Shown here piece by piece: positions 21,136 through 30,622 of a stretch of 64,000 bases of DNA. The DNA comes from Betaproteobacteria bacterium (GTDB lineage Bacteria > Pseudomonadota > Gammaproteobacteria > Burkholderiales > Casimicrobiaceae): positions 40,497-104,496 of the forward strand of contig PLYT01000008.1 in the NCBI GenBank assembly GCA_003153475.1, written 5' to 3'. The stretch's first letter is position 1. Each line of letters begins with the position of its first letter. The notes below the pieces were generated by a model. The model searched no databases. It worked only from the letters and a program-made list of their open reading frames with translations, and was not told the origin of the DNA. A program made the translations under genes and the position numbers.

Positions 21136-21256
21136 TGCGATGGAGAGGTTTAAGATAATCGAAGCGCCCGCGTGCCGGCGTACGCGGGCGAAGCCGGTGA
21201 ACGCACGGGGCCGCCTGCGATCATACCCGTTGCCGCCCAATTACAGGAGTCTCGCG

Positions 21257-21565
21257 ATGAGTGCGCCAACAACTGCGCCCGATCTGCCAAAGCGTTTGCC
21301 TTCTTGTTCATCGGAGTCGATCAGCGGCGGGGTGACGACACCGCTGCGGGTGCACACCCCGGGGCCGATTCCACCGGTCGACGATGATGACGACGACGAT
21401 GACGAGGATCGCAAACGCGGCGGCACGGGAGGCAACATCGATCCGGACGACGAGGACGACGATGTCGACGACGACGAGGGTGACGACGACGACGAAGCCG
21501 ACAAGCAGTGGGCCCGCGCCGCCAACGTGCGCAGCGGCGGCGCAGACGCGCGTTTCGTGCTATAG
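21257..21565 (+). CDS. Small Asp-rich acidic protein of unknown function
   Basis: ATG with upstream aggag; PPVDDDDDDDDEDRKRGGTGGNIDPDDEDDDVDDDEGDDDDEADKQW; 102 codons. Confidence 0.6.
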   Translation: MSAPTTAPDLPKRLPSCSSESISGGVTTPLRVHTPGPIPPVDDDDDDDDEDRKRGGTGGNIDPDDEDDDVDDDEGDDDDEADKQWARAANVRSGGADARFVL

Positions 21566-21917
21566 TGTCACCTGTAAGGCGCTACGCGAGCTTGGTTTTT
21601 GTTTGAGCGTACGATTGCCCGCCTCGTTTCGGAAAGCACGTTTCCGCACGGAATTCAGGCAGTCCGATCATCGGCTTCTAATCCTTCGCTCCCTTCGTTC
21701 TTGCGAGCGGCACTTTCCGGTTAGAGATGATGGTTTCTCGACCCGGTTGCGGCCGTTTGCGCACGGTGACGTTTGCCCGGCGCTGTCCGGCAGCTGACGA
21801 CCGGCGCCATTCCCGCGTTTCCGGAATTTGAGCTGGCCCCGGCGTCTTTCGCCGGCGCGGCGGTTGTCTTTTTCGCGACGCCTGCATGGCGGCGCGAAGC
21901 TCATGATGGGACGAACG

Positions 21918-23228
21918 ATGAATTTCGAATCACTGCAACTCGCGCCGGCGCTGCTGCGCGCACTGGCCGACTGCGGCTACACCGAACCGACGCCGATCCA
22001 GGCGCAGACGATCCCGCCGCTGCTGCAAGGGCGCGATGTCGTCGGCTCCGCGCAGACCGGCACCGGCAAGACCGCGGCATTCGTGCTGCCGGCGCTGCAG
22101 CGCTTTGTCGAGCTCGAGGGTGCCGCTCCGGCTCGTGCGCGTCCGTTCGGCCACGGCCCGCGCGTTCTGGTGCTCGCACCGACGCGCGAGCTGGCACAGC
22201 AGGTCGCCGAACAGACGATGCGCTACGGCGCGCATTTGCGCGTCAAGACGGTGTGCATCTACGGCGGTGCGCCATATCCGGTACAGAACAAGCAGCTTGC
22301 GCGCGGGGTCGACATCCTGGTCGCGACCCCGGGCCGTCTGCTCGATCACATGGAACGCGGGCGCATCGACCTGTCGCAGCTCGACATGCTGGTGCTGGAC
22401 GAGGCGGACCGAATGCTCGACATGGGCTTCATCGAGGACGTCGAGAAGATTGCAGCGCGCACGCCGGCGAAACGCCAGACGGTGTTGTTCTCGGCGACGC
22501 TCGATGGTGCGATCGGTCGTCTCGCCGGCAAGCTGCTGCGCGACCCGGTGCGCATCGAAGCGGCCGCAGGCAAAGCGGCGCCGATAGCGATCGAGCAGCG
22601 CGTGCATTTCACCGACGATCATGCGCACAAACACCGCATCCTCGATCATTTGCTGACCGACATCACGATGACGCAGAGCATCGTGTTCACCGCCACCAAG
22701 CGCGATGCCGAAACGCTGGCCACGCGGCTGCGCGGCGAAGGTCACGCCGCCGCCGCCCTGCATGGCGACATGCGCCAGCGCGAAAGGACCTACACGCTGC
22801 AGGAAATGCGCCGCGGACGCGTGCGTACGCTGGTCGCGACCGACGTTGCGGCGCGCGGGCTCGACGTCGCCGGCATCAGCCATGTGATCAATTTCGATAT
22901 GCCGCGGCAACCGGACGACTATGTCCACCGTATCGGACGCACCGGCCGGGCCGGCGCGACCGGGGTTGCGATTTCGCTCGCCTCGTTCGCCGACCGCGGC
23001 ACACTGCGTCAGATCGAGCGCCACACCGGCGCCCCGATCGCCGCGCATGTGATCCCGGGCCTCGAGCCGCGCAATCGCAACCGCGGCATGCACGATGCGC
23101 CGCCTTCCCGCACGAGGCCCCGCAGCAATGGCGGCTCTCGCACGTACGCGCGCGATTCGCGCGGGCATGGGGCGCAGGCGCCGCGTGGTTCCAGCTGGCA
23201 GGGCAAGTCGGCAGGACGCAGCCGCTAG
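21918..23228 (+). CDS. DEAD-box ATP-dependent RNA helicase (RhlE-like)
   Basis: PTPIQAQTIPPLLQGRDVVGSAQTGTGKTAAF, DEADRMLDMGF, SAT, HRIGRTGRAG. Confidence 0.94.
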   Translation: MNFESLQLAPALLRALADCGYTEPTPIQAQTIPPLLQGRDVVGSAQTGTGKTAAFVLPALQRFVELEGAAPARARPFGHGPRVLVLAPTRELAQQVAEQTMRYGAHLRVKTVCIYGGAPYPVQNKQLARGVDILVATPGRLLDHMERGRIDLSQLDMLVLDEADRMLDMGFIEDVEKIAARTPAKRQTVLFSATLDGAIGRLAGKLLRDPVRIEAAAGKAAPIAIEQRVHFTDDHAHKHRILDHLLTDITMTQSIVFTATKRDAETLATRLRGEGHAAAALHGDMRQRERTYTLQEMRRGRVRTLVATDVAARGLDVAGISHVINFDMPRQPDDYVHRIGRTGRAGATGVAISLASFADRGTLRQIERHTGAPIAAHVIPGLEPRNRNRGMHDAPPSRTRPRSNGGSRTYARDSRGHGAQAPRGSSWQGKSAGRSR

Positions 23229-23261
23229 CCGGTCCGACCGACGCGGGCAACGCGGCCAGGA

Positions 23262-24194
23262 TCAGGGCGCCAAACCGCCGAAGCGCCGGTAAAAGTAAGG
23301 CGCTGCCGGTGGGAACGCTCCGCCGGCGGCTTCGAGCGTCGCCGCCAGATGCTGCTCCGCGCAGCGGTGCGTCAATCGGTAGAAGTCGCGGCACAGCGCG
23401 TAGGCGTCGCGCGCATGCCATTCGGCGGGCAGCATCGCCGCCGGTAGCTGCGGATCATGCAAGCTCACCCGGCGATACTCGTGGATCAGCAAGGTGCGCA
23501 CGACAAAGCACTGTCCTGGGTCCCGCGCCCCATCCTCGCGGAATAGCTCGACGACCCGCCGGAAGCGGCCGATAAAACGCCGGTAATCGGCATCGAGGTT
23601 CTTCAGGTCCCAGGATTGCTTTAGCAGCGACTCGAGCGGCATTGCTCCGGGAGCTACCTCCCGGCCGCGGAGCAGAACGACATCCAGAGCGTGGTCGAGC
23701 GCGCTGACGATTTCGGCCGGTGCCGTCTGGCGTGGCCGGGCCGGCCGCGCATAGACGCCGGCGGCGATCGCGCCGAATCCTTCCCACGCCAATTCACGCC
23801 GCATGCCGCGTCGGATCCCGCCGCTCGGCATCGGGGAGACGATCAGGTCCCAGTGGCCGTCCCAAGCCTGCGACGGTGCGGCATAAATGCGCCGATAGGC
23901 GCTTTCGAAGCGTTTGCGCCCCTGCGCGGTCAGCCGGTAGACACTGCGTCGCCCGGCCTGGCGGCTGGCAAGCCATCCGTCCCGGGCCAGCCGGTAAACG
24001 CTGGTACGGACCAGCCGCTCGTTGAGTCCGAGCGGCGCCAGGAGGCGAATCAGGCCCGACAGCCAGACAGCCCCGCCGTGCGGCGCCAGCGAGTCGCCCC
24101 ATACGGTCACGACCAGCGACTTCGCGCGCGGCGGCGCCGTATCCAGCTCGCGCTTGATCCAGCGGGCGATCGCCGCCTGCGATCGCCCCTTCAT
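23262..24194 (-). CDS. paaX: PaaX-family phenylacetic acid degradation repressor
   Basis: AKSLVVTVWGDSLAPHGGAVWLSGLIRLLAPLGLNERLVRTSVYRLARDGWL; divergent from paaA. Confidence 0.9.
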   Translation of the reverse strand: MKGRSQAAIARWIKRELDTAPPRAKSLVVTVWGDSLAPHGGAVWLSGLIRLLAPLGLNERLVRTSVYRLARDGWLASRQAGRRSVYRLTAQGRKRFESAYRRIYAAPSQAWDGHWDLIVSPMPSGGIRRGMRRELAWEGFGAIAAGVYARPARPRQTAPAEIVSALDHALDVVLLRGREVAPGAMPLESLLKQSWDLKNLDADYRRFIGRFRRVVELFREDGARDPGQCFVVRTLLIHEYRRVSLHDPQLPAAMLPAEWHARDAYALCRDFYRLTHRCAEQHLAATLEAAGGAFPPAAPYFYRRFGGLAP

Positions 24195-24214
24195 CGCCGC
24201 CGCACCCGGCCATT

Positions 24215-24253
24215 CGATACAGAAATTGCTACTATCATCACAAAAATGTATCG
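24215..24253. promoter_or_regulatory. Candidate PaaX operator: inverted repeat CGATACA-N25-TGTATCG
   Basis: Perfect 7-bp arms at 24215-24221 and 24247-24253 in the AT-rich intergenic region between paaX and paaA. Confidence 0.4.
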
Positions 24254-24307
24254 TTTTAATTCGTCCGCGGCCAGTACGGGACCCGTCGCGGCGAGGAGGC
24301 TAGAGCG

Positions 24308-25300
24308 ATGTACGCGCAGATGGTTGACACCGGTGCCAAGAAGCTCCGTTCGCCCGAGGAGATGACGCCGGAGGAACGTGCGTTTCAGGCGCGAGTCGAC
24401 GCCGACATCAAGATCGAACCCAAGGACTGGATGCCCGAGGCTTATCGCAAGACGCTGATCCGGCAGATTTCGCAGCATGCGCATTCGGAGATCGTCGGCA
24501 TGCTGCCCGAGGGCAACTGGATCACGCGCGCGCCGACCCTGCAACGCAAGGCGATTCTGATGGCCAAGGTCCAGGACGAAGCGGGCCATGGACTGTATCT
24601 GTACTGCGCAGCGGAGACGCTGGGCGTCTCGCGCGACCAGATGGTCGCCGATCTGCATTCGGGCAAGGCCAAGTATTCGAGCATTTTCAATTATCCGACC
24701 TTGACCTGGGCCGACATCGGCGCCATCGGCTGGCTGGTCGACGGCGCGGCGATCATGAACCAGATTCCGCTGTGCCGCTGCTCGTTCGGCCCCTATTCGC
24801 GGGCGATGATCCGCGTCTGCAAGGAAGAGAGCTTCCATCAACGGCAAGGCTTCGACATCATGATCAAGCTCTGCCGCGGAACGCCCGAGCAGAAGGCGAT
24901 GGCGCAGGATGCGCTGAATCGCTGGTGGTGGCCCTCGCTGATGATGTTCGGGCCGCCCGATGCGAGCTCGGTGCACAGTGCGCAATCGGCGCAATGGAAA
25001 ATCAAGATCCTGTCGAACGATGAGCTGCGCCAGCGCTTCATCGAGCAGACGGTGCCGCAGGCCGACTTTCTCGGCATCACGATGCCCGATCCCGACCTCA
25101 AGTGGAACCCGGAGCGCGGCCACTATGATTTCGGCGCCATCGATTGGAGCGAGCTCTACGAAGTCGTCAAGGGCAACGGGCCGTGCAACCGCGACCGTCT
25201 TCGCGCTCGCGTCGAGGCCTGGGAGAACGGTGCATGGGTGCGCGAGGCGGCACTCGCCCACGCCGCAAAGCGCGCCGCCGCTGCCGAAAAAGCCGCGTAG
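24308..25300 (+). CDS. paaA: 1,2-phenylacetyl-CoA epoxidase subunit PaaA
   Basis: [33 protein letters not shown] di-iron motifs; operon context. Confidence 0.96.
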   Translation: MYAQMVDTGAKKLRSPEEMTPEERAFQARVDADIKIEPKDWMPEAYRKTLIRQISQHAHSEIVGMLPEGNWITRAPTLQRKAILMAKVQDEAGHGLYLYCAAETLGVSRDQMVADLHSGKAKYSSIFNYPTLTWADIGAIGWLVDGAAIMNQIPLCRCSFGPYSRAMIRVCKEESFHQRQGFDIMIKLCRGTPEQKAMAQDALNRWWWPSLMMFGPPDASSVHSAQSAQWKIKILSNDELRQRFIEQTVPQADFLGITMPDPDLKWNPERGHYDFGAIDWSELYEVVKGNGPCNRDRLRARVEAWENGAWVREAALAHAAKRAAAAEKAA

Positions 25301-25309
25301 AGGGCAACG

Positions 25310-25594
25310 ATGAGTCGCGAATGGCCATTGTGGGAGATCTTCATCCGCAGTCAGCATGGACTCGCGCACAAGCACGTCGGCAGTCTGCATGCGCCCGATG
25401 CCGAAATGGCGATCAAGAATGCGCGCGATGTCTACACGCGGCGCAACGAGGGCGTCAGCATCTGGGCGGTGAGGTCGTCCGAGATCGCCGCCAGCTCGCC
25501 CGGCGAAAAAGGGCCGCTGTTCGAGCCGGCTTCGAGCAAGGTCTACCGCCACCCGACGTTCTTTCCGATGCCCGACGAAGTCAAGCACATCTAG
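25310..25594 (+). CDS. paaB: 1,2-phenylacetyl-CoA epoxidase subunit PaaB
   Basis: WPLWEIFIRSQHGLAHKHVGSLHAPDAEMAI... Confidence 0.96.
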   Translation: MSREWPLWEIFIRSQHGLAHKHVGSLHAPDAEMAIKNARDVYTRRNEGVSIWAVRSSEIAASSPGEKGPLFEPASSKVYRHPTFFPMPDEVKHI

Positions 25595-25596
25595 CC

Positions 25597-26382
25597 ATGA
25601 GCGACGATCGGAGCCTGTTCGAGTATCTCCTGCGGCTTGCCGACAGCGATCTGATACTGGCGCAGCGCCTGGGTGAGTGGGTCGGCCACGGGCCGGTGCT
25701 GGAAGAGGATATCGCGACGACTAACGTCGGACTCGACCTGCTCGGCCAGTCGCGGCTCTGGTTCGCCTATGCGGGCGAAGTCGAGGCGCGGTTCAATGAC
25801 GGGTCCGGACGAAGCGAGGACGAGCTTGCTTTCCTGCGCGATGCCGGCGAATTCCGCAACCTGATGCTGGTCGAGCAGCCCAACGGCAACTACGCCGATA
25901 CGATGGCGCGTCAGTTTTACTTCGACGTCTGGCACGAATTGCTGCTGCGCGGTCTTGCCGAATCGACCGATGCGCGCATCGCCGAAATCGCTTCGAAGGC
26001 GCTGAAGGAAGTGCGCTACCACGGCGACCGCAGCGCCGACTGGGTGATTCGCCTGGGCGACGGGACCGACGAGAGCCATCGCAAAATGCAGGCGGCGATC
26101 GACGGTCTGTGGATGTACACCGGCGAGATGTTCGATGTCGATGCGGTCGATCTCGCGCTGATCGATGGCGGCATCGCCTGCGACGCGCGAGCGCTGGCTG
26201 CGCCGTGGCGGCAGCGCGTTGACGCCGTGCTCGACGAGGCGACGCTCCGTTTGCCGACCGACGTCTGGATGCAGGGGAGCAACGGCCGGGGCGGAAAGCA
26301 GGGCGTGCATACCGAGCACATCGGCCCGATGCTCGCGCAGATGCAGTGGCTGCAACGCGCCTATCCGGGAGCCCGGTGGTGA
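25597..26382 (+). CDS. paaC: 1,2-phenylacetyl-CoA epoxidase subunit PaaC
   Basis: LFEYLLRLADSDLILAQRLGEWVGHGPVLEEDIATTNVGLDLLGQSR; GGKQGVHTEHIGPMLAQMQWLQRAYPGARW. Confidence 0.96.
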   Translation: MSDDRSLFEYLLRLADSDLILAQRLGEWVGHGPVLEEDIATTNVGLDLLGQSRLWFAYAGEVEARFNDGSGRSEDELAFLRDAGEFRNLMLVEQPNGNYADTMARQFYFDVWHELLLRGLAESTDARIAEIASKALKEVRYHGDRSADWVIRLGDGTDESHRKMQAAIDGLWMYTGEMFDVDAVDLALIDGGIACDARALAAPWRQRVDAVLDEATLRLPTDVWMQGSNGRGGKQGVHTEHIGPMLAQMQWLQRAYPGARW

Positions 26383-26912
26383 GCGCGGTGCGTGCCGCAA
26401 CCCAAAGCCGGCCGACGATGGATGCCATCTGGGCCGCGCTCGCAGCGATTCCCGATCCCGAGATCCCGGTGATCTCGTTGGTCGAGCTGGGCATCGTTCG
26501 CGAAGTCAGTTGGCGTGGCGACGAATTGGTCGTGACGCTGACGCCGACCTATTCGGGCTGCCCGGCAACCCAGGTGATCGCCGCCGACGTCGCCGCGGCA
26601 CTGGTGGACGCGGGCATCGTCGGCGCCCGGATCGAAACGCGTCTTTCTCCCGCCTGGACGACCGACTGGATCGCGCCGGCGGCGAAAACCCGGCTGGCCG
26701 AATACGGAATCGCGCCGCCGGGCACCCGCGCCGGTGTCCAAGTGATAGACATCGGCGGGCTGACGCGCCGCGAGCCTCGGGCGCCGGTGCCATGTCCGCG
26801 CTGTGGCTCGAGGCGCACCCGCGAGCTGTCTCGTTTCGGCTCGACGCCGTGCAAGGCGCAGCATCGTTGCGACGACTGCCTCGAGCCTTTCGATTACTTC
26901 AAGCCGCATTGA
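26379..26912 (+). CDS. paaD: 1,2-phenylacetyl-CoA epoxidase subunit PaaD
   Basis: IPDPEIPVISLVELGIVREV, CPRCGSRRTRELSRFGSTPCKAQHRC; GTGA overlap start with paaC. Confidence 0.94.
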   Translation: MSAVRAATQSRPTMDAIWAALAAIPDPEIPVISLVELGIVREVSWRGDELVVTLTPTYSGCPATQVIAADVAAALVDAGIVGARIETRLSPAWTTDWIAPAAKTRLAEYGIAPPGTRAGVQVIDIGGLTRREPRAPVPCPRCGSRRTRELSRFGSTPCKAQHRCDDCLEPFDYFKPH

Positions 26913-26951
26913 ACCGGCGGTTTCGTCTGGCGCAGGTAAGCCGATTTCGTA

Positions 26952-28028
26952 ATGAGCAAATTCCACCGGTTGACGATTGCTTCGGTAGCTCCTGAGACGC
27001 GCGACGCGATCGCGCTGACCTTCGACGTACCTGCCGAGCTCCGGGAAGCGTTCCGGTTCGAGCCCGGCCAACATCTGACGTTGCGCACGACCATCGGCGC
27101 CGACGACGTGCGCCGCTCGTATTCGATCTGCTCGGCGGTGCAGGACGGGACCTTGCGCGTGGCGGTGAAAAAGGCGCCCGGCGGCGTGTTCTCGAGCTGG
27201 GCCAACGAGCACATCGCGCCAGGTCAGACGATCGACGTCATGCCGCCGCTCGGTCACTTCAACGTGCCGCTGGACGCCGCCAACAGGAAGCATTACCTGG
27301 GATTCGCTGCCGGCAGCGGTATCACGCCGCTGCTGTCGATCGTCAAGACGACCCTGCCGGCGGAGCCGCATAGCCGGTTTACCTTGTTCTACGGCAATCG
27401 CTCGTCGAGCGCGGTCATGTTCCGCGAGGAGCTGGCCGACCTCAAGGATCGCTTCCTCGATCGCTTCAGCCTGATTTACGTGATGAGCCGCGAGCCGCAG
27501 GACATCGATATCCTGAATGGCCGCATCGATCGCAACAAGGCCGACGCGCTGATCGAGCACTGGGTAGACCTGGCCGACATCGATACCGCATTCGTCTGCG
27601 GACCCGACGGCATGATGCGGGCGGTTGCCGAGTCGCTGCAGGCGCATGGCATGCCCAGGTCCCGCATCAAGATCGAGCTCTTCGCCGCCAGCATTCCAAA
27701 GCACGAGCGCAAACCGCAGCCTGCTCCCGATCCCCGCCATGCCGAATGCGAGGTGACCGTCATCCTCGACGGATCGGTGCGACAATACACGCTCGAGAAA
27801 ACCAGGGAGAACATCCTCGACGCGGCATTGCAGCGCGGCATCGAGCTGCCGTATTCCTGCAAGGGCGGAGTCTGCTCGACCTGCCGGGCCAAGCTGGTCG
27901 AGGGCGAGGTCGATATGGACGTCAATTTCGCGCTCGAGGACTACGAGGTCGCGCGCGGATTCATCCTGTGCTGCCAGAGCTACCCGGTCACCGACAAGGT
28001 TGTCGTCGACTTCGATCAGGGGGCATAG
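26952..28028 (+). CDS. paaE: 1,2-phenylacetyl-CoA epoxidase reductase subunit PaaE
   Basis: FAD/NAD(P) reductase domain plus C-terminal 2Fe-2S ferredoxin CKGGVCSTCRAKL...C. Confidence 0.95.
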   Translation: MSKFHRLTIASVAPETRDAIALTFDVPAELREAFRFEPGQHLTLRTTIGADDVRRSYSICSAVQDGTLRVAVKKAPGGVFSSWANEHIAPGQTIDVMPPLGHFNVPLDAANRKHYLGFAAGSGITPLLSIVKTTLPAEPHSRFTLFYGNRSSSAVMFREELADLKDRFLDRFSLIYVMSREPQDIDILNGRIDRNKADALIEHWVDLADIDTAFVCGPDGMMRAVAESLQAHGMPRSRIKIELFAASIPKHERKPQPAPDPRHAECEVTVILDGSVRQYTLEKTRENILDAALQRGIELPYSCKGGVCSTCRAKLVEGEVDMDVNFALEDYEVARGFILCCQSYPVTDKVVVDFDQGA

Positions 28029-28042
28029 AGTTCACAGCGCTG

Positions 28043-28103
28043 GCCCTCACCCCCGGCCCGTCTCCCCGTGGGGGAGGGGCGCTTGATGAGCGCGGATGAG
28101 GGC
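28043..28103. repeat. Intergenic palindromic (REP-like) element
   Basis: GCCCTCA...TGAGGGC outer arms with TCTCCCC/GGGGGAG inner stem; related layout at 34530-34587. Confidence 0.5.
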
Positions 28104-28142
28104 GCGAGTCACGCGTCATTGCAAACGAATCAGGAGAGAGTC

Positions 28143-29822
28143 GTGTCCCATCCGTTATTCGAGCGCCATCGTGCGGTGCTGGATCAGGCGCTGAAGGCGA
28201 TCGCCAAGCGCGGCTACTGGTCGGCCTTTCCCGAGTCGCCGAGCCCGAAGGTCTACGGCGAAGGCGCCGCCGACACCGGCAACGCGGCGTTCGACGCGCT
28301 GGCGAACAAGCCGTTTCCGATCAGTTTGCCGGGCACGGTCGGCACCGTCGGCGGCGAACGGTCGCCGTACGGAATTACGCTGGGCATCAGCTATCCGCGC
28401 GTCGATCTCGACGCACTCTTTGCCGCGATCGCCACGGCGAGAGACTCATGGCGCAAGGCCGGCCCCGAAGCCTGGGTCGGCGTTTGCCTCGAGATCCTCA
28501 CGCGCATCAACAAGCGTAGCTTTGAGATCGCGCACGCGATCATGCATACGACCGGACAGGCGTTCGTGATGTCGTTCCAGGCCGGCGGCCCGCATGCGCA
28601 GGATCGCGGCCTGGAGGCGGTCGCCTACGCCTGGGACGAAATGCGCCGCGTTCCCGCCAGGTCGTACTGGGAAAAGCCGCAGGGAAAGAATGAACCGCTG
28701 AAAATGGAAAAGCGCTACGCGATCGTGCCGCGCGGCGTTGCACTCGTGATCGGCTGCAACACCTTCCCGACCTGGAACGGCTATCCGGGCCTGTTCGCGA
28801 GCCTGGCCACCGGCAACGCCGTGATCGTCAAGCCGCATCCGAACGCGATCCTGCCTCTGGCGATCAGCGTAGCGATTGCGCGCGATGTCCTGGCGGACGC
28901 GGGTTTCGATCCGAACGTCGTCACGCTGGTGGCGCACGAGGCCGATGACGACATGGCGCAAACGCTCGCGCTGCGGCCCGAGGTCAAGCTGATCGATTTC
29001 ACCGGCAGCAGCACCCACGGGAGTTGGCTCGAACGCAACGCCCACCAGGCGCGGGTGTACGCCGAAAAGTCGGGCGTCAACCAGATCATCATCGACTCCG
29101 TCGAGGACTTTGCCGGCGCGGCGCGCAACATCGCCTTCTCGCTGGCGCTGTACACCGGCCAGATGTGCACCGCGCCGCAGAACATCTACGTACCTCGCGT
29201 CGGCATCGACACCGGCGAGGGACATCTGTCGTTCGACCACGTCGCGCAGGGCCTGGCCGCGGCGATCCAGAAGCTCGTCGGCGATCCGGCGCGCGCGGTG
29301 GAAATCCTGGGTGCGGTGGTCAACGACGGGGTCGCCGAGCGGATCCATGCCGCGCGTTCGCTGGGCGCCGTCGTGCACGACAGCCAATCGCTCGTCCATC
29401 CGCAGTTCCCCAACGCGCGGATCGCGACGCCGCTATTGGTCAAGCTGGACGCCACCGATGAGGCCAAATATCTGAAGGAATGGTTCGGCCCGATCGCGTT
29501 CGTCATCGCCACCGACGACACGGCGCAGAGTCTTTCCATCGCGCGCCGCGCCGTCGTCGACCACGGCGCGCTGACCCTGTCGCTCTACAGCAGCCGGCCG
29601 GACGTGATCGAGGACACGATCGCGCTGGCGGAAGAAACCGGCGTCGCGCTGTCGATCAACCTGACCGGAGGCGTGTTCGTCAATCAGTCGGCCGCCTTTT
29701 CCGACTATCACGGCACCGGCGCCAACCCGGCGGCCAATGCCGCGCTGACCGATGCGGCGTTCGTCGCGGAGCGATTCAGCGTCGTGCAGCACCGCATGCA
29801 CGTGGCGACGGTGCCTCAATGA
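28143..29822 (+). CDS. paaN: Phenylacetic acid degradation protein PaaN (aldehyde dehydrogenase type)
   Basis: FERHRAVLDQALKAIAKRGYWSAFPESPSPKVYGE; VIGCNTFPTWNGYPGLFASLATGNAVIVKPHP; TGQMCTAPQN; GTG start after gagag. Confidence 0.92.
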   Translation: MSHPLFERHRAVLDQALKAIAKRGYWSAFPESPSPKVYGEGAADTGNAAFDALANKPFPISLPGTVGTVGGERSPYGITLGISYPRVDLDALFAAIATARDSWRKAGPEAWVGVCLEILTRINKRSFEIAHAIMHTTGQAFVMSFQAGGPHAQDRGLEAVAYAWDEMRRVPARSYWEKPQGKNEPLKMEKRYAIVPRGVALVIGCNTFPTWNGYPGLFASLATGNAVIVKPHPNAILPLAISVAIARDVLADAGFDPNVVTLVAHEADDDMAQTLALRPEVKLIDFTGSSTHGSWLERNAHQARVYAEKSGVNQIIIDSVEDFAGAARNIAFSLALYTGQMCTAPQNIYVPRVGIDTGEGHLSFDHVAQGLAAAIQKLVGDPARAVEILGAVVNDGVAERIHAARSLGAVVHDSQSLVHPQFPNARIATPLLVKLDATDEAKYLKEWFGPIAFVIATDDTAQSLSIARRAVVDHGALTLSLYSSRPDVIEDTIALAEETGVALSINLTGGVFVNQSAAFSDYHGTGANPAANAALTDAAFVAERFSVVQHRMHVATVPQ

Positions 29823-30610
29823 ACTACACGACCATCATTTTCGAGCTCGCCGGCGGCGTCGCACGCCTGACGCTCAACCGGCCCGATCGGCTCAACAGCT
29901 TCAACGATGCGATGCACGCCGAAGTGCGCGACGCGATTCAACGCGTGCGCGCCGATGCCTCGGTGCGCGTGTTGCTGCTGACCGGCGCGGGACGCGGCTT
30001 CTGCGCGGGGCAGGACCTGGCCGATCGCGCCGTCGCGCCGGGCGCCGATCCGGTCGACCTCGGCGCGTCGATCGAGCGCAACTACAAGCCGCTGGTGCTG
30101 GCGCTGCGTGCGCTGCCGCTGCCGGTCGTCTGCGCCGTCAACGGCGTGGCTGCCGGCGCCGGAGCGAACATCGCGCTCGCCTGCGACATCGTCGTCGCGG
30201 CGAGGTCGGCGAGCTTCGTCCAGGCATTCAGCAAGATCGGCCTCGTGCCCGATTCGGGCGGGACCTATCTGCTGCCGCGGCTGGCGGGAACTGCGCGCGC
30301 GATGGGGCTCGCGATGTTCGGGGACAAGCTCCCGGCCGAGCAGGCGGCGAGCTGGGGATTGATCTGGCGCTGCGTCGACGACGCCGCGTTTCCGGCGGCC
30401 GTCGAGGCGATGCTGAAGCACCTGGCGAGCGCGCCGACCCGCGGACTCGCCGCGACCAAGCAGGCGATCTACGCCGCGGCTGGCAATACACTCGAAGCGC
30501 AGCTCGACCTCGAACGCGACCTGCAGCGCGAGCTCGGCCGGAGTGCCGACTATCGCGAAGGTGTTGCCGCATTCGCCGCAAAACGTCCGCCGCAATTCAT
30601 CGGAAAATAA
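29819..30610 (+). CDS. paaG: 2-(1,2-epoxy-1,2-dihydrophenyl)acetyl-CoA isomerase PaaG
   Basis: Crotonase fold: LNRPDRLNSFNDAMHAEVRDAI, GAGRGFCAGQDLADR, SKIGLVPDSGGTYLLPRL; overlaps paaN stop. Confidence 0.94.
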   Translation: MNYTTIIFELAGGVARLTLNRPDRLNSFNDAMHAEVRDAIQRVRADASVRVLLLTGAGRGFCAGQDLADRAVAPGADPVDLGASIERNYKPLVLALRALPLPVVCAVNGVAAGAGANIALACDIVVAARSASFVQAFSKIGLVPDSGGTYLLPRLAGTARAMGLAMFGDKLPAEQAASWGLIWRCVDDAAFPAAVEAMLKHLASAPTRGLAATKQAIYAAAGNTLEAQLDLERDLQRELGRSADYREGVAAFAAKRPPQFIGK

Positions 30611-30622
30611 GGATCGAAGTCG

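Noticed and set aside
21377-21510. GAC/GAT-rich low-complexity tract as a possible microsatellite or CRISPR-like repeat
   Set aside because: Irregular codon-level Asp/Glu repetition inside a coding frame; no regular repeat-spacer structure.
21773-23575. 600-aa plus ORF overlapping the DEAD-box helicase
   Set aside because: Alternative frame, Arg/Ala-rich; helicase frame carries all conserved motifs.
26361-27785. 474-aa minus-strand ORF across paaD/paaE
   Set aside because: Antisense shadow of conserved paa genes.
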